A stretch of 64,000 nt of DNA from Limnobaculum allomyrinae (GTDB lineage Bacteria > Pseudomonadota > Gammaproteobacteria > Enterobacterales > Enterobacteriaceae): the NCBI RefSeq assembly GCF_016649425.1, contig NZ_JADRCR010000003.1, forward strand, positions 292,600 to 356,599. The letters are read 5' to 3'. Every line of letters begins with the position of its first letter. Position 1 is the stretch's first letter. Both the position numbers and the translations under genes were made by a program. This document shows, in pieces, positions 20,542 to 33,201 of the stretch. The notes beneath the pieces are model-generated. The model was given only the letters and a program-made list of their open reading frames with translations. It was not told the origin of the DNA and did not search any database.

Positions 20542-21531
20542 TTACAGCATGCATTCTACGCTTTCACGCAGTTCCGGCGTCCACACACCACACTGTACCT
20601 GACCAATATGCTTTTGTTGTAGCAGCAACATAACTACACGGGACTGACCAATACCACCACCGATGGTTTGTGGCATTTCTCCACGTAATAACGCCTGATG
20701 CCATTCCAGAGCCAGACGGCCTTCATCGTTAGTTAATGACAGCTGACGCTTCAGGGTTTCTGCATCCACACGGATTCCCATAGAAGAGAGTTCAAATGCA
20801 TCTTCCAGTACCGGGTTCCAGACTAAAATATCCCCGTTCAGGCCTTCACCATCAGCACCCGGCGTTGTCCAGTCATCATAATCTGGCGCACGCATATCGT
20901 GTGCTTCACCGTGAGATAACTTACCACCAATACCAATCAGAAAAACTGCGCCAAATTCTTTCGCAATTGCACGTTCACGTCCTTTAGCATCCAGATCCGG
21001 ATAACGCTGTAACAGTTCTTCACTGTGAATAAACTTAATTTCAGCCGGCAGGAAAGGTTTATAACCAAATTCCTTCGCTACAGCAGCTTCCGTTTCTTTG
21101 ATCGCTGAGTAAATAGAGCGAACCGTTTGTTTCAGGTAATCCGTATTGCGCTCAGAATCAGACATCACACGCTCCCAATCCCATTGATCCACATACACGG
21201 AATGGATTGGACTCAGGCGATCTTCATCAGGGCGCAGGGCTTTCATGTTGGTATAGATACCTTCACCAGGCACAAAACCAAAACGACCCAGCGTTTGACG
21301 TTTCCATTTAGCTAATGAATGAACCACTTCAAAAGTAGCGCCTGGAATGGCTTTCACTTTTACCTGAACCGCTTTTTCACAGCCGGACAGGTTGTCCTGA
21401 GTACCATCACCAACGCGGCTTAATATCGGTGCCTGAATCTCAACCAGACCAAGCTTTTGCTCTAACTGGCGAGAAAGGAAAGATTTAACAAACGTGATTT
21501 GTTGCTGTTTTTGAATAAAGGACTTTTTCAT
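20542..21531 (-). CDS. asnA: Asparagine synthetase A (ammonia-dependent)
   Basis: A 329-residue class II aminoacyl-tRNA-synthetase-like enzyme that makes asparagine from aspartate, ammonia and ATP. The start at 21531 ([18 protein letters not shown]) matches the E. coli protein (330 residues); a longer in-frame reading from 21597 adds 22 residues absent from the family. Motifs seen include [32 protein letters not shown], the [23 protein letters not shown] stretch, and the C-terminal [19 protein letters not shown] site. It is divergent from its regulator asnC over 154 bp, where AsnC is expected to activate asnA when asparagine is scarce. Confidence 0.96.
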   Translation of the reverse strand: MKKSFIQKQQQITFVKSFLSRQLEQKLGLVEIQAPILSRVGDGTQDNLSGCEKAVQVKVKAIPGATFEVVHSLAKWKRQTLGRFGFVPGEGIYTNMKALRPDEDRLSPIHSVYVDQWDWERVMSDSERNTDYLKQTVRSIYSAIKETEAAVAKEFGYKPFLPAEIKFIHSEELLQRYPDLDAKGRERAIAKEFGAVFLIGIGGKLSHGEAHDMRAPDYDDWTTPGADGEGLNGDILVWNPVLEDAFELSSMGIRVDAETLKRQLSLTNDEGRLALEWHQALLRGEMPQTIGGGIGQSRVVMLLLQQKHIGQVQCGVWTPELRESVECML

Positions 21532-21685
21532 TGTGGTTATCTCAATACTGTGATGTCGTTGATGAGTATTAAGCAACAGAATGACACCTATATTCAATAT
21601 TCATTAATAAATAATGCCATAGTGGTTTCAATTATTCATTTTTAAAGCTAATTTAATAACAATTCATCAAAAAAGAGTGTTAAAA

Positions 21686-22147
21686 ATGGCCGATAATTAC
21701 CAGATCGATAATCTAGACCGCAGCATACTGAACGAATTAATGAAAAATGCCCGGGTTCCTTATGCTGAGTTGGCAAAAAATTTTAACGTCAGCCCGGGAA
21801 CCATTCATGTGCGAGTGGAAAAAATGAAACAGTCAGGGATCATTTTAGGGACTCAGGTTGAGATCAGCCCAAAGCAGCTGGGTTATGACGTTTGCTGCTT
21901 TATTGGCATTATTTTAAAAAGCGCCAAAGATTATCCATCAGCTCTGGCCAAACTTGAAAACCTTGAAGAAGTAGTTGAAGCCTATTACACCACGGGTCAC
22001 TACAGCATCTTTATTAAAGTCATGACCAAATCTATCGATGGATTACAGCAGGTACTTATCAACAAGATCCAGACCATCGATGAAATTCAATCGACAGAAA
22101 CGCTAATCTCCCTTCAGAACCCGATTATGAGGACTATCAGACCATAA
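21686..22147 (+). CDS. asnC: Lrp/AsnC-family regulator AsnC
   Basis: A 153-residue regulator. The start at 21686 gives MADNYQIDNLDR, close to E. coli (152 residues), and AAGAG lies 8 nt upstream; a GTG at 21677 is in frame but poorly placed. Residues 1-60 hold the helix-turn-helix (YAELAKNFNVSPGTIHVRVEKMKQ). Residues 65-150 form the RAM/ligand domain (YYTTGHYSIFIKVM, IQSTETLISLQNPIMRTI). It activates asnA and represses itself, with asparagine as effector in E. coli. Confidence 0.95.
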   Translation: MADNYQIDNLDRSILNELMKNARVPYAELAKNFNVSPGTIHVRVEKMKQSGIILGTQVEISPKQLGYDVCCFIGIILKSAKDYPSALAKLENLEEVVEAYYTTGHYSIFIKVMTKSIDGLQQVLINKIQTIDEIQSTETLISLQNPIMRTIRP

Positions 22148-22169
22148 GCACTATTTTATTATACCCACA

Positions 22170-22178
22170 TTATCCACA
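22170..22178 (+). promoter_or_regulatory. DnaA box in the asnC-mioC spacer
   Basis: A perfect consensus TTATCCACA, 62 bp before the mioC ATG. E. coli has a DnaA box in the mioC promoter, through which DnaA represses transcription running into oriC. Confidence 0.8.
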
Positions 22179-22239
22179 GGTAGATCCCAGCTGTTTCACA
22201 GCGTACAATACGCGCGAAACTGAATAATTAAGGATGGGT

Positions 22240-22689
22240 ATGCCTGATATAACGCTGATTAGCGGCAGTACTTTAGGTAGTGCTGAATATGTTGCTGAGC
22301 ATCTGGAAGAAAAACTCACCGAAGCGGGTTTTACGACAGAAGTCCTGCATGGTGCTGAACTGGATGAACTAACGCCTGAAGGCATCTGGTTAATAGTGAC
22401 ATCAACCCATGGTGCAGGTGAAATACCCGATAACCTACAGCCTCTATTTGAACAAATAGAACAACAGAAGCCGGATCTTACTCAAGTCAGATTTGGTGCA
22501 GTTGGTTTAGGCAGTAAAGAATATGACACTTTCTGTGGCGGTATTAAAACTGTAGATCGTATTCTGCAGGATCGTGGAGCAAAACGGATCGGCGATCGAC
22601 TGGAAATTGACGTCACTGAACATGAAATTCCAGAGGATCCAGCAGGAATTTGGATCGAAAGCTGGATTAATTTAGTCAAAAACGATTAA
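22240..22689 (+). CDS. mioC: Flavodoxin-like protein MioC
   Basis: A 149-residue FMN-binding flavodoxin-fold protein. The ATG at 22240 is chosen because MPDITLISGSTLGSAEY aligns with the E. coli start and TAAGGA (22228-22233) is correctly spaced; the ATG at 22234 is too close. The FMN phosphate loop is SGSTLGSAE, and the later loops are STHGAGEIPDNL and GLGSKEYDTFCGG. MioC supports biotin synthase as an electron carrier in E. coli. Its transcription runs toward oriC and can affect initiation. The gene is rich in GATC. Confidence 0.94.
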   Translation: MPDITLISGSTLGSAEYVAEHLEEKLTEAGFTTEVLHGAELDELTPEGIWLIVTSTHGAGEIPDNLQPLFEQIEQQKPDLTQVRFGAVGLGSKEYDTFCGGIKTVDRILQDRGAKRIGDRLEIDVTEHEIPEDPAGIWIESWINLVKND

Positions 22690-22705
22690 ATAATGCGCGG
22701 TCAGT

Positions 22706-22714
22706 TGTGTATAA
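22706..22714 (-). promoter_or_regulatory. DnaA box at the R4 position
   Basis: TGTGTATAA, the complement of TTATACACA. It is the outermost box on the mioC side, the place of R4 in E. coli, but it has the variant sequence that E. coli uses at R2. Confidence 0.75.
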
Positions 22715-22744
22715 GTATAGTTAAAAGCAGCTGTTAACCTGTAG

Positions 22745-22753
22745 TTATCCAAC
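22745..22753 (+). promoter_or_regulatory. DnaA box at the R3 position
   Basis: TTATCCAAC, close to the E. coli R3 sequence TTATCCAAA and inside the same local context (GTAGTTATCCAA). Confidence 0.6.
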
Positions 22754-22778
22754 TAACAACTTGAATGGTCGGTGTGCT

Positions 22779-22787
22779 TGTGGATAA
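22779..22787 (-). promoter_or_regulatory. DnaA box at the R2 position, perfect consensus
   Basis: TGTGGATAA is the exact complement of TTATCCACA. It lies just before the conserved GCTTATAC block, where E. coli has the weaker R2 box. Confidence 0.75.
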
Positions 22788-22884
22788 CTACCACTATTAT
22801 GCTCAGCTTATACTGTTCAGGATCACCGATCATCCACAGTAAAAGGATCCATTTAATAAATTGATCCCAAAGACGAATTATTGC

Positions 22885-22893
22885 TTATCCACA
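22885..22893 (+). promoter_or_regulatory. DnaA box R1, perfect consensus
   Basis: TTATCCACA next to the unwinding element. This is the high-affinity box from which DnaA assembly proceeds into the AT-rich region. Confidence 0.9.
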
Positions 22894-22919
22894 ACATCAG
22901 AGGATCCTAGTAGTAGATC

Positions 22920-22960
22920 CAATAAGAAGATCTCTAAATAAAAAGATCTTTCTTTAATTA
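22920..22960. other. DNA unwinding element of oriC
   Basis: An AT-rich stretch with GATC-led 13-mers on the minus strand: 22920-22932 reads GATCTTCTTATTG and 22936-22948 reads GATCTTTTTATTT. Then TCTTTAATTAA follows. It lies between R1 and mnmG as in E. coli. Confidence 0.85.
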
Positions 22961-23061
22961 ACCAAGATCCAAGCCAGTTGGACTAAGCTTTAAACTCAAG
23001 TAGAATCGCTGACTCAAGATCATTTGTATTCGATCATCCGAACATCCCGAGGTGTAATACC

Positions 23062-24951
23062 ATGTTTTATCCAGATTCCTTTGACGTCATCGTTGTAGGT
23101 GGTGGTCATGCCGGAACTGAAGCCGCTATGGCTGCTGCTCGTATGGGGCAACAAACACTTTTATTAACCCACAATATCGATACGCTGGGGCAAATGTCCT
23201 GTAACCCAGCCATTGGTGGTATTGGTAAAGGCCATCTGGTTAAAGAAGTGGATGCTTTAGGCGGATTAATGGCTCATGCTATTGATAAAGCAGGGATTCA
23301 ATTCAGAATATTAAATGCCAGCAAAGGCCCAGCTGTAAGAGCAACCAGGGCTCAGGCAGATCGTGCTTTGTACAAACAAGCCGTAAGATCCGCGCTGGAA
23401 AACCAACCAAATTTAATGATCTTCCAACAGCCAGCAGAAGATCTCATCGTTGAAAACGATAAAGTCACCGGCGTGGTGACTAAAATGGGTTTAAAATTCA
23501 GGGCCAAAGCTGTTGTACTGACAGTAGGAACTTTCCTGGATGGCAAAATTCACATTGGGCTTGAAAACTACAGCGGTGGCAGAGCAGGCGATCCGCCTTC
23601 CATTGGCTTATCTCAACGTCTGCGTGAACTTCCTCTGCGAGTAAGCCGTTTAAAAACCGGAACTCCACCAAGAATCGATGCCAGAACCATCAATTTTGAT
23701 ATTCTGCAGCAACAACACGGCGATACCCCACTACCGGTATTTTCGTTTATGGGAAATGCCAGTGAACATCCAACACAGATCCCGTGTTACATCACTTACA
23801 CCAATGAGCAAACTCATGATGTGATCCGCAATAATTTGGATCGTAGCCCAATGTATACCGGGATCATCGAAGGGATCGGGCCGCGTTATTGCCCTTCTAT
23901 CGAAGATAAAGTGATGCGTTTTGCCGATCGTAATGCACATCAGATCTTCCTGGAACCAGAAGGCTTAACCAGCAATGAAGTCTATCCTAACGGGATCTCA
24001 ACCAGTTTACCGTTTGACGTCCAGATGAAGATCGTTCGATCCATGGTGGGTATGGAGAACGCAACGATCGTTCGTCCCGGTTATGCTATCGAGTATGATT
24101 TCTTCGATCCACGGGATCTCAAACCAACGCTGGAAAGTAAATTCATTCAGGGCTTGTTCTTTGCCGGTCAGATTAACGGCACAACCGGTTATGAAGAAGC
24201 TGCCGCTCAGGGGCTATTAGCTGGCCTTAATGCCGGTCGTTTCTCGGCAGAGAAGGAAGGATGGTCACCACGTCGCGATCAGGCTTACATTGGTGTTCTG
24301 GTTGACGATTTATGCACTCTCGGTACCAAAGAGCCTTACCGTATGTTTACCTCAAGAGCGGAATATCGCCTGATGCTGCGTGAAGACAATGCGGATCTAC
24401 GCTTAACTGAAATCGGACGGGAAATGGGTCTGGTTGACGATCAACGTTGGGAACACTTCGTTACTAAGCAAGAGAGCATTGAACAGGAACGCCAGCGTCT
24501 GAGAAGCATTCTGGTTCATCCAAATATGGATCGGGTTGAAGAGATTAATACTCTACTGAAATCACCGTTGTCTAAAGAAGCTACCGGCGAAGAGCTGCTA
24601 AAACGTCCTGAAGTTGATTATGCGACTCTGTCTACATTGTCACTGTTTGCACCAGGATTATCCGATGAGCAAGCCGCTGAGCAGGTAGAAATTCAGGTTA
24701 AATACGAAGGCTATATCGCTCGTCAGCAGGGAGAAATAGAAAAACACCTGCGGAATGAAAACGCGATCCTGCCGCCGGATCTGGACTATCGTCAGGTTCC
24801 TGGGCTATCTAACGAAGTGAGTATCAAGCTTAACGATCACAAACCAAGTTCTATTGGTCAGGCATCACGCATTTCAGGTATTACACCGGCTGCTATTTCC
24901 ATCTTACTGATTTGGCTAAAAAAACAAGGTATGCTGCGTCGTAGCGCTTAA
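23062..24951 (+). CDS. mnmG: tRNA uridine 5-carboxymethylaminomethyl enzyme MnmG (GidA)
   Basis: A 629-residue protein, identical in length to E. coli MnmG. The N-terminal FAD dinucleotide fold is [21 protein letters not shown]; other signatures are [32 protein letters not shown] and [20 protein letters not shown]. The C-terminal helical domain contacts tRNA and MnmE. With MnmE it builds the cmnm5 group on U34 of several tRNAs. Its promoter next to oriC influences initiation in E. coli. The gene holds about 25 GATC sites, several times the chance expectation. Confidence 0.97.
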   Translation: MFYPDSFDVIVVGGGHAGTEAAMAAARMGQQTLLLTHNIDTLGQMSCNPAIGGIGKGHLVKEVDALGGLMAHAIDKAGIQFRILNASKGPAVRATRAQADRALYKQAVRSALENQPNLMIFQQPAEDLIVENDKVTGVVTKMGLKFRAKAVVLTVGTFLDGKIHIGLENYSGGRAGDPPSIGLSQRLRELPLRVSRLKTGTPPRIDARTINFDILQQQHGDTPLPVFSFMGNASEHPTQIPCYITYTNEQTHDVIRNNLDRSPMYTGIIEGIGPRYCPSIEDKVMRFADRNAHQIFLEPEGLTSNEVYPNGISTSLPFDVQMKIVRSMVGMENATIVRPGYAIEYDFFDPRDLKPTLESKFIQGLFFAGQINGTTGYEEAAAQGLLAGLNAGRFSAEKEGWSPRRDQAYIGVLVDDLCTLGTKEPYRMFTSRAEYRLMLREDNADLRLTEIGREMGLVDDQRWEHFVTKQESIEQERQRLRSILVHPNMDRVEEINTLLKSPLSKEATGEELLKRPEVDYATLSTLSLFAPGLSDEQAAEQVEIQVKYEGYIARQQGEIEKHLRNENAILPPDLDYRQVPGLSNEVSIKLNDHKPSSIGQASRISGITPAAISILLIWLKKQGMLRRSA

Positions 24952-24960
24952 GGATAAGTT

Positions 24961-25578
24961 TTGCAAAACCAATTTGATAAGCTGCTTAAAGCAGCAGGAA
25001 TGGAACTGACTCAGCTTCAGAAAGAACAACTTCTGGGCTATGTGGGCTTATTGCACAAATGGAATAAGGCTTACAACCTCACTTCTGTCAGGGATCCTCA
25101 ACAGATGCTGATCCGCCATATCATGGACAGTATTGTCGTTAACCCCCACCTTCAGGGAGAGCGTTTTATCGATGTAGGTACCGGACCTGGTTTGCCCGGA
25201 ATTCCATTAGCCATCGTTCGCCCTGATGCTCAATTTACGCTGCTGGATAGCTTAGGTAAGCGTATTCGCTTTATTCGTCAGGTGATGCATGAGCTGAATA
25301 TTACTAACGTCACACCCGTTCAGAGTCGTGTGGAGGAGTATTCCATACCTGAAGGGTTTGATGGGGTTATCAGCCGGGCTTTTGCTTCACTTCAGGACAT
25401 GCTGAAGTGGTGTCACCACTTACCATCGAAAGAGCATGGCAAATTTTATGCACTTAAAGGGATTATCTCTGAAGAAGAGTTGTCGCAAGTACCTGAAGGC
25501 TTCCATGTGCAAGAAATCGTTGCTTTAGATGTACCTGAACTGGATGGGGAACGTCATCTGGTTATCATTAGTGGCTAA
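24961..25578 (+). CDS. rsmG: 16S rRNA (guanine527-N7)-methyltransferase RsmG (GidB)
   Basis: A 205-residue SAM-dependent methyltransferase (E. coli 207 residues) that methylates G527 of 16S rRNA. The SAM loop is [17 protein letters not shown]; downstream are [11 protein letters not shown] and [10 protein letters not shown]. The start is a TTG at 24961 ([13 protein letters not shown]), supported by AAGGATA 9 nt upstream, by the length, and by the absence of an upstream ATG or GTG before the mnmG stop. It lies 9 bp behind mnmG, so it is cotranscribed with it. Confidence 0.95.
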   Translation: MQNQFDKLLKAAGMELTQLQKEQLLGYVGLLHKWNKAYNLTSVRDPQQMLIRHIMDSIVVNPHLQGERFIDVGTGPGLPGIPLAIVRPDAQFTLLDSLGKRIRFIRQVMHELNITNVTPVQSRVEEYSIPEGFDGVISRAFASLQDMLKWCHHLPSKEHGKFYALKGIISEEELSQVPEGFHVQEIVALDVPELDGERHLVIISG

Positions 25579-25830
25579 ATCTTAATCACTCAAATTAGGT
25601 ATTTATGCTTTTAATGAGTAAAAAGTGCTCTTGCAGATTTATTTTAAAAGATAAAAATATTTTACATTTTGAGGCTATTATTAGTTTCTAATGTGTTTGA
25701 TTTTAACCTGTTATTCACAAATTCTTATCCATATCTTTAATCTGTTTCCATTGAGTTTGTTAGCAGAAAGTCAAAAGTAAGGAATTTGGCCATTATGACC
25801 ATTAAATTTTTGTTGAATCCTTTCAGGTCT

Positions 25831-25850
25831 TTGATTTTATATAAAATCAA
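25831..25850. repeat. 20 bp perfect AT palindrome in the rsmG-atpI spacer
   Basis: TTGATTTTAT followed directly by its complement ATAAAATCAA. The spacer 25579-26182 (604 bp) is AT-rich and holds this palindrome, a hairpin at 25992-26031 and a candidate promoter; I see no gene in it. E. coli has a spacer of similar length here. Confidence 0.6.
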
Positions 25851-25991
25851 TAAGAATTAGTAAGATATGTAATATTTAATTAAGTTGAGAAACTAAAATT
25901 ATTTATGTGATTAGCTTCACAAAAGGATAATTAATCAAAACATATTTAACATTATTAGTAATAATAGGCCGCGCTTTCGTTAAAAATGCCA

Positions 25992-26031
25992 AAAAGTGAA
26001 CATTTGGGAATTTAATCATTTGTTCACTTTT
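25992..26031. terminator. Hairpin with flanking A and T runs before the atp operon
   Basis: AAAAGTGAACA pairs with TGTTCACTTTT across 18 nt, and the T-run continues to 26033. It could end transcription from rsmG before the atp promoter. Confidence 0.5.
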
Positions 26032-26091
26032 TTGTTACTTAAATATAGAATCAACCGCGTTTGTCCGTATAATTCTCTGGTTTTTTCCGGC

Positions 26092-26121
26092 TTGACTCTG
26101 GTCGATAAAGACAGTTTTATA
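26092..26121 (+). promoter_or_regulatory. Candidate promoter of the atp operon
   Basis: TTGACT at 26092-26097 and TTTATA at 26116-26121 with an 18 bp spacer, about 60 bp before atpI. A second -10-like TATAAT is at 26068-26073 but lacks a good -35. Confidence 0.45.
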
Positions 26122-26182
26122 CACTACTCGGTTTCTACTTTTTTAGTAGAGAGAAAGCTAACGCTCAAAGAGAGTATATGCC

Positions 26183-26566
26183 ATGTCTGTAGCGCTCTAT
26201 GATTCAGTCACAGCCCGCAGACTTTTGTTAGCACAATTTGCCATTGTTATTATACTTAGCGTGGTTTTTTGTCTTAGCAGCCAAAAATGGGCTATTTCTG
26301 CTTTTTTGGGTGGTTTATCTGGATGTTTGCCTAACGCGGTGTTTTTATTGTTAACATGGCGGCATCAGGATAGCGATCGGGATCAGGGTAAACTGGCCTG
26401 GTCATTTTTTATCGGTGAGATAGTAAAAATTATTTTAACCATTGCGCTGCTTGTCATCGCGTTGGTTGTGTTTAAGGCGGCGTTTTTGCCTCTTTGCGTG
26501 ACTTATTTGGCTGTGTTGATAGTGCAAGTAGTGGCGCCGGCTATAATAAATATTTTTCGTAACTAA
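26183..26566 (+). CDS. atpI: ATP synthase accessory protein AtpI
   Basis: A 127-residue inner-membrane protein with four predicted helices, first gene of the atp operon as in E. coli. AtpI is not a part of the finished enzyme; the family helps c-ring assembly or stability. The sequence is typical (LSGCLPNAVFLLLTWRHQ in the second hairpin, VVAPAIINIF at the end). A 13 bp gap to the atpB leader region shows cotranscription. Confidence 0.92.
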   Translation: MSVALYDSVTARRLLLAQFAIVIILSVVFCLSSQKWAISAFLGGLSGCLPNAVFLLLTWRHQDSDRDQGKLAWSFFIGEIVKIILTIALLVIALVVFKAAFLPLCVTYLAVLIVQVVAPAIINIFRN

Positions 26567-26576
26567 TTGATAATAA

Positions 26577-27410
<834 letters not shown>

Positions 27411-27439
27411 TATTAACAACCCTGCTAAGTTTTAACTGA

Positions 27440-27700
<261 letters not shown>

Positions 27701-27753
27701 CATTGAACATTGAAACCACACCAAACTGTTAAATTAACAAGAGGCATTGTGCT

Positions 27754-28224
27754 GTGAATATTAATGCAACAATCCTCGGCCAGGCGATAGCGTTTGTCCT
27801 GTTTGTCTGGTTCTGTATGAGGTTCGTATGGCCGCCGATTATCTCTGCCATCGAAAAACGTCAAAAAGAGATTGCTGACGGTTTAGCTTCTGCAGAACGA
27901 GCTAAAAAAGATTTGGATTTAGCGCAAGCCAATGTGACCGACCAGTTAGCTCAAGCTAAAGCTGATGCTCAGGTAATTATTGAGCAGGCAAATAAGCGTA
28001 AAGCTCAAATAGTCGACGAAGCTAAAGTTGAAGCTGAACAAGAACGTTCTCGTATTCTTGCTCAGGCTCAGGCTGAAATAGACGCAGAACGCAAAAGAGC
28101 GCGTGAAGAATTGCGTAAGCAAGTGGCTATGCTGGCGATTGCTGGTGCTGAGAAAATTATCGAACGTTCCGTGGATGAAGCTGCTAATAGCGACATCGTT
28201 GATAAACTGGTCGCTGAACTGTAA
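27754..28224 (+). CDS. atpF: ATP synthase Fo subunit b
   Basis: A 156-residue peripheral-stalk subunit: one N-terminal membrane helix ([20 protein letters not shown]) followed by a long charged coiled coil ending in [19 protein letters not shown], as in E. coli (156 residues). The start codon is GTG, also used in E. coli, with AAGAGG 16-11 nt upstream. Confidence 0.97.
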   Translation: MNINATILGQAIAFVLFVWFCMRFVWPPIISAIEKRQKEIADGLASAERAKKDLDLAQANVTDQLAQAKADAQVIIEQANKRKAQIVDEAKVEAEQERSRILAQAQAEIDAERKRAREELRKQVAMLAIAGAEKIIERSVDEAANSDIVDKLVAEL

Positions 28225-28238
28225 GGAGGGAGGGGCAG

Positions 28239-28772
28239 ATGTCTGAATTTATTACTGTAGCTCGCCCCTACGCCAAAGCAGCTTTTGACTTTGCCGTTGA
28301 GCAGAACGACCTGGATAACTGGCAACAAATGCTGACATTTGCTGCTGAAGTTAGCCGTAATGAGCAAGTTGCTGATTTACTGTCCGGGGCGTTAGCGCCG
28401 GAACATTTAGCCAGCACGTTTATTACCATTTGTGGTGAACAGCTCAACGAAAGTGGTCAAAACCTGATAAAGGTCATGGCCGAAAATGGACGTTTAATCG
28501 TGCTTCCTGACGTGTTAGAACAGTTTATTCAATTGCGTTCAGAGCAGGAGTCAACCATTGAAGTGGATGTTACTGCCGCTGCTCCATTGAATGATGCCCA
28601 GTTGGCAAAAATTGCCACCGCGATGGAAAAACGTTTGTCACGCAAAGTTAAGCTAAATTGCAAAATTGATAAGTCTGTTATAGCCGGTTTTGTCATCCAT
28701 GCGGGTGACATGGTGATAGACGACAGTATACGTGGTCGTCTTGAACGTCTAACAGACGTCTTGCAGTCTTAA
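28239..28772 (+). CDS. atpH: ATP synthase F1 subunit delta
   Basis: A 177-residue subunit (E. coli 177) joining the peripheral stalk to the top of the alpha3beta3 head. The N-terminal six-helix domain begins [17 protein letters not shown]; the conserved C-terminal segment is [22 protein letters not shown]. It starts 14 bp after atpF with a GGAGG ribosome binding site. Confidence 0.96.
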   Translation: MSEFITVARPYAKAAFDFAVEQNDLDNWQQMLTFAAEVSRNEQVADLLSGALAPEHLASTFITICGEQLNESGQNLIKVMAENGRLIVLPDVLEQFIQLRSEQESTIEVDVTAAAPLNDAQLAKIATAMEKRLSRKVKLNCKIDKSVIAGFVIHAGDMVIDDSIRGRLERLTDVLQS

Positions 28773-28784
28773 GGGGACTGGAGC

Positions 28785-30326
28785 ATGCAACTGAATTCCA
28801 CAGAAATCAGCGAACTGATCAAGCAACGCATTGCTCAGTTCAATGTTGTGAGTGAAGCTCACAACGAAGGTACTATTGTTTCCGTCAGTGACGGAATTAT
28901 CCGTATTCACGGTTTAGCCGATGTAATGCAGGGCGAGATGATCGCGCTGCCAGGTAGCCGCTATGCGATTGCACTTAACCTTGAGCGTGACTCCGTTGGT
29001 GCGGTAGTTATGGGCCCATACACTGACCTTGCCGAAGGCATGAAAGTTAAGTGTACTGGCCGTATTCTTGAGGTTCCGGTCGGTCGTGGTCTGCTTGGTC
29101 GTGTTGTTAACACCCTGGGTGCGCCAATCGACGGTAAAGGTCCGGTTGAGCATGATGGTTTCTCTGCTGTAGAAGCTATCGCTCCGGGCGTTATCGAGCG
29201 TCAATCGGTAGACCAGCCGGTTCAGACCGGTTATAAGTCTGTTGACTCCATGATTCCAATCGGCCGTGGTCAGCGTGAGCTGATTATCGGTGACCGTCAG
29301 ACCGGTAAAACTGCTCTGGCGATCGATGCCATCATCAACCAGCGTGATTCTGGTATTAAATGTATTTATGTGGCTATCGGCCAGAAAGCTTCAACTATCG
29401 CCAACGTAGTGCGTAAGTTAGAAGAACATAATGCATTAGCCAACACTATCGTTGTGGTTGCTTCAGCATCTGAATCTGCCGCACTGCAATATCTGGCGCC
29501 ATATGCCGGATGTGCAATGGGTGAATATTTCCGCGATCGCGGTGAAGATGCTCTGATTATTTATGATGACCTGTCTAAGCAGGCTGTTGCATATCGTCAG
29601 ATCTCTCTGCTGCTGCGTCGTCCACCAGGTCGTGAAGCATTCCCTGGTGACGTATTCTATCTCCACTCTCGTTTACTGGAGCGTGCTGCTCGCGTTAACG
29701 AAGACTACGTTGAAGCCTTTACCAAAGGCGAAGTGAAAGGTAAAACCGGTTCATTAACTGCGTTACCGATCATCGAAACTCAGGCGGGTGACGTTTCTGC
29801 GTTCGTTCCGACTAACGTAATCTCCATTACCGACGGCCAGATCTTCCTGGAATCTAACCTGTTTAACGCGGGTATTCGCCCGGCGGTTAACCCAGGTATT
29901 TCCGTATCGCGGGTTGGTGGTGCAGCACAAACTAAAATCATGAAGAAACTGTCCGGTGGTATCCGTACCGCTCTGGCACAGTATCGTGAGCTGGCGGCAT
30001 TCTCCCAGTTCGCTTCTGATTTGGATGATGCAACACGTAAACAGCTGAGCCATGGTCAAAAAGTTACCGAATTACTGAAACAGAAACAGTATGACCCAAT
30101 GTCAGTTGCTAACCAGTCTCTGGTGCTTTTCGCTGCTGAACGCGGTTATCTGGAAGATGTTACGTTAGAGAAGGTTGGTAGCTTTGAAGCGGCTTTATTA
30201 GCCTATGCTGAGCGTGACCACGCTGAACTTTTACAGCAAATCAACCAAACCGGTGGTTACAATGATGAGATCGAGGCAGGCTTTAAAGCTATTCTCGATA
30301 CCTTCAAGGCAACCCAGTCTTGGTAA
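28785..30326 (+). CDS. atpA: ATP synthase F1 subunit alpha
   Basis: A 513-residue non-catalytic nucleotide-binding subunit (E. coli 513). The P-loop is GDRQTGKTA, the [11 protein letters not shown] segment follows, the arginine finger lies in the [18 protein letters not shown] region, and [12 protein letters not shown] is the family signature. It binds Mg-ATP between beta subunits and contacts delta at its N-terminus. Confidence 0.98.
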   Translation: MQLNSTEISELIKQRIAQFNVVSEAHNEGTIVSVSDGIIRIHGLADVMQGEMIALPGSRYAIALNLERDSVGAVVMGPYTDLAEGMKVKCTGRILEVPVGRGLLGRVVNTLGAPIDGKGPVEHDGFSAVEAIAPGVIERQSVDQPVQTGYKSVDSMIPIGRGQRELIIGDRQTGKTALAIDAIINQRDSGIKCIYVAIGQKASTIANVVRKLEEHNALANTIVVVASASESAALQYLAPYAGCAMGEYFRDRGEDALIIYDDLSKQAVAYRQISLLLRRPPGREAFPGDVFYLHSRLLERAARVNEDYVEAFTKGEVKGKTGSLTALPIIETQAGDVSAFVPTNVISITDGQIFLESNLFNAGIRPAVNPGISVSRVGGAAQTKIMKKLSGGIRTALAQYRELAAFSQFASDLDDATRKQLSHGQKVTELLKQKQYDPMSVANQSLVLFAAERGYLEDVTLEKVGSFEAALLAYAERDHAELLQQINQTGGYNDEIEAGFKAILDTFKATQSW

Positions 30327-30372
30327 TACCAAACGGCCTTCAGGGGCCGTAAGGTAGTGAGGAGAAGCTTAA

Positions 30373-31236
30373 ATGGCCGGCGCAAAAGAAATACGTAGTA
30401 AGATCGGCAGCGTACAAAATACGCAAAAGATCACCAAAGCGATGGAGATGGTTGCCGCGTCTAAAATGCGTAAATCGCAAGAACGCATGGCGGCAAGCCG
30501 TCCTTATGCTGAGATGATGCGCAAAGTGATTGGTCACCTTGCGTTAGGTAATCTTGAGTATAAGCACCCTTATCTGGATGAACGTGACGTTAAGCGCGTT
30601 GGTTATCTGGTTGTGTCTACTGACCGTGGTCTGTGTGGTGGATTGAATATTAACTTATTCAAAAGATTACTGGCCGAAATGAAAGAGTGGAATGATAAAG
30701 GCGTTAGCGTTGATTTAGCGCTAATCGGCTCTAAAGGTGCCTCTTTCTTTTCATCGGTGGGTGGCAATATTGTGGCTCAGGTTACCGGTATGGGAGATAG
30801 CCCATCGGTATCTGAACTGATAGGTCCGGTAAAAGTTATGCTGCAGGCCTATGATGAAGGTCGTTTAGACAGACTGTATGTTGCTAACAACAAGTTTGTT
30901 AACACCATGTCGCAATCGCCAGAAATCAGACAGCTGTTACCGCTGCCGCCGTCAGATGACGAAGAAATCAAAAATAAGTCCTGGGATTATCTATATGAGC
31001 CCGATCCGAAGTCGCTGCTGGATACCTTGCTGCGTCGTTATGTCGAATCGCAGGTTTATCAAAGTGTAGTTGAGAACCTGGCAAGCGAGCAGGCCGCGCG
31101 AATGGTAGCGATGAAAGCCGCAACCGATAACGGTGGCGAGCTGATTAAAGAGCTTCAGTTGGTTTATAACAAAGCGCGTCAGGCCAGCATCACTCAGGAA
31201 CTTACCGAGATTGTCTCGGGAGCTTCGGCGGTCTAG
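30373..31236 (+). CDS. atpG: ATP synthase F1 subunit gamma
   Basis: A 287-residue central rotor shaft (E. coli 287). The N-terminal coiled-coil strand ([20 protein letters not shown]) and the C-terminal strand ([21 protein letters not shown]) form the axle; [11 protein letters not shown] starts the Rossmann-like domain. The stop is TAG, and the 46 bp spacer before it includes GTGAGGAG as ribosome binding site. Confidence 0.97.
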   Translation: MAGAKEIRSKIGSVQNTQKITKAMEMVAASKMRKSQERMAASRPYAEMMRKVIGHLALGNLEYKHPYLDERDVKRVGYLVVSTDRGLCGGLNINLFKRLLAEMKEWNDKGVSVDLALIGSKGASFFSSVGGNIVAQVTGMGDSPSVSELIGPVKVMLQAYDEGRLDRLYVANNKFVNTMSQSPEIRQLLPLPPSDDEEIKNKSWDYLYEPDPKSLLDTLLRRYVESQVYQSVVENLASEQAARMVAMKAATDNGGELIKELQLVYNKARQASITQELTEIVSGASAV

Positions 31237-31248
31237 GGCTTGGTTTAG

Positions 31249-32649
<1,401 letters not shown>

Positions 32650-32668
32650 GCTGCAATAGGAGGGCTAC

Positions 32669-33091
32669 ATGGCTGTATCAACTTTCCATCTGGACGTAGT
32701 GAGTGCGGAAAATAATATGTTTTCTGGCGAAGTACAAAGAATCCAGGTGACGGGTAGCGAAGGTGAACTGGGGATTTATCCTCAGCATACGCCGCTGCTC
32801 ACTGCCATCAAGCCGGGCCTGATTCGTATCGTTAAGCTAAACGGTGATGAAGAGTTTATCTACCTTTCTGGTGGTATTCTTGAGGTTCAACCGACCATCG
32901 TTACCGTTTTATCTGATACGGCTATCCGCGGACAGGATCTTGATGAAGCTCGGGCAATGGAATCCAAGCGTAAAGCGGAAGAACACATCCGTAATTCGCA
33001 TGGTGACATCGATTATGCACAGGCATCTGCAGAGCTGAGTAAAGCCATTGCAAAACTGCGCGTTATCGAATTGACCAAGAAAATGATGTAA
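32669..33091 (+). CDS. atpC: ATP synthase F1 subunit epsilon
   Basis: A 140-residue rotor subunit and intrinsic inhibitor (E. coli 139). The N-terminal beta sandwich includes [22 protein letters not shown]; the C-terminal helical hairpin can extend into the head to block ATP hydrolysis. It is the last gene of the operon, with AGGAGG in front and a strong terminator behind. Confidence 0.96.
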   Translation: MAVSTFHLDVVSAENNMFSGEVQRIQVTGSEGELGIYPQHTPLLTAIKPGLIRIVKLNGDEEFIYLSGGILEVQPTIVTVLSDTAIRGQDLDEARAMESKRKAEEHIRNSHGDIDYAQASAELSKAIAKLRVIELTKKMM

Positions 33092-33126
33092 TCAGCACCC
33101 AGTATTGTGATTGCTATGTGCGTTAT

Positions 33127-33159
33127 AAAAAGCCAATCTGTTTACAGATTGGCTTTTTT
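33127..33159 (+). terminator. Rho-independent terminator of the atp operon
   Basis: AAAAAGCCAATCTG pairs with CAGATTGGCTTTTTT around a TTTA loop, 36 bp after atpC. Confidence 0.92.
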
Positions 33160-33201
33160 ACTATGGATAGAAAGTTACAAAGATAATATGGACGTTATTA
33201 A

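Larger units (their letters stand above)
22690..23061. other. Chromosomal replication origin oriC
   Basis: The 372 bp mioC-mnmG spacer is an E. coli-type oriC read in the mioC-to-mnmG direction. From left to right: DnaA boxes at 22706, 22745 and 22779; a conserved GCTTATACTG-TTCAGGATCACCGATCATCC stretch; a box with one mismatch at 22830; the R1 box at 22885; and the AT-rich unwinding element at 22920-22960. About ten GATC sites lie between 22820 and 23040, as expected for SeqA/Dam control. No genes are in it. The assignment rests on box order, the conserved blocks shared with E. coli oriC, and the flanking genes. Confidence 0.95.

Noticed and set aside
25996..26202. Open frame of 68 codons upstream of atpI
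   Set aside because: It crosses the hairpin and candidate promoter and overlaps the atpI start; it resembles no family I know.
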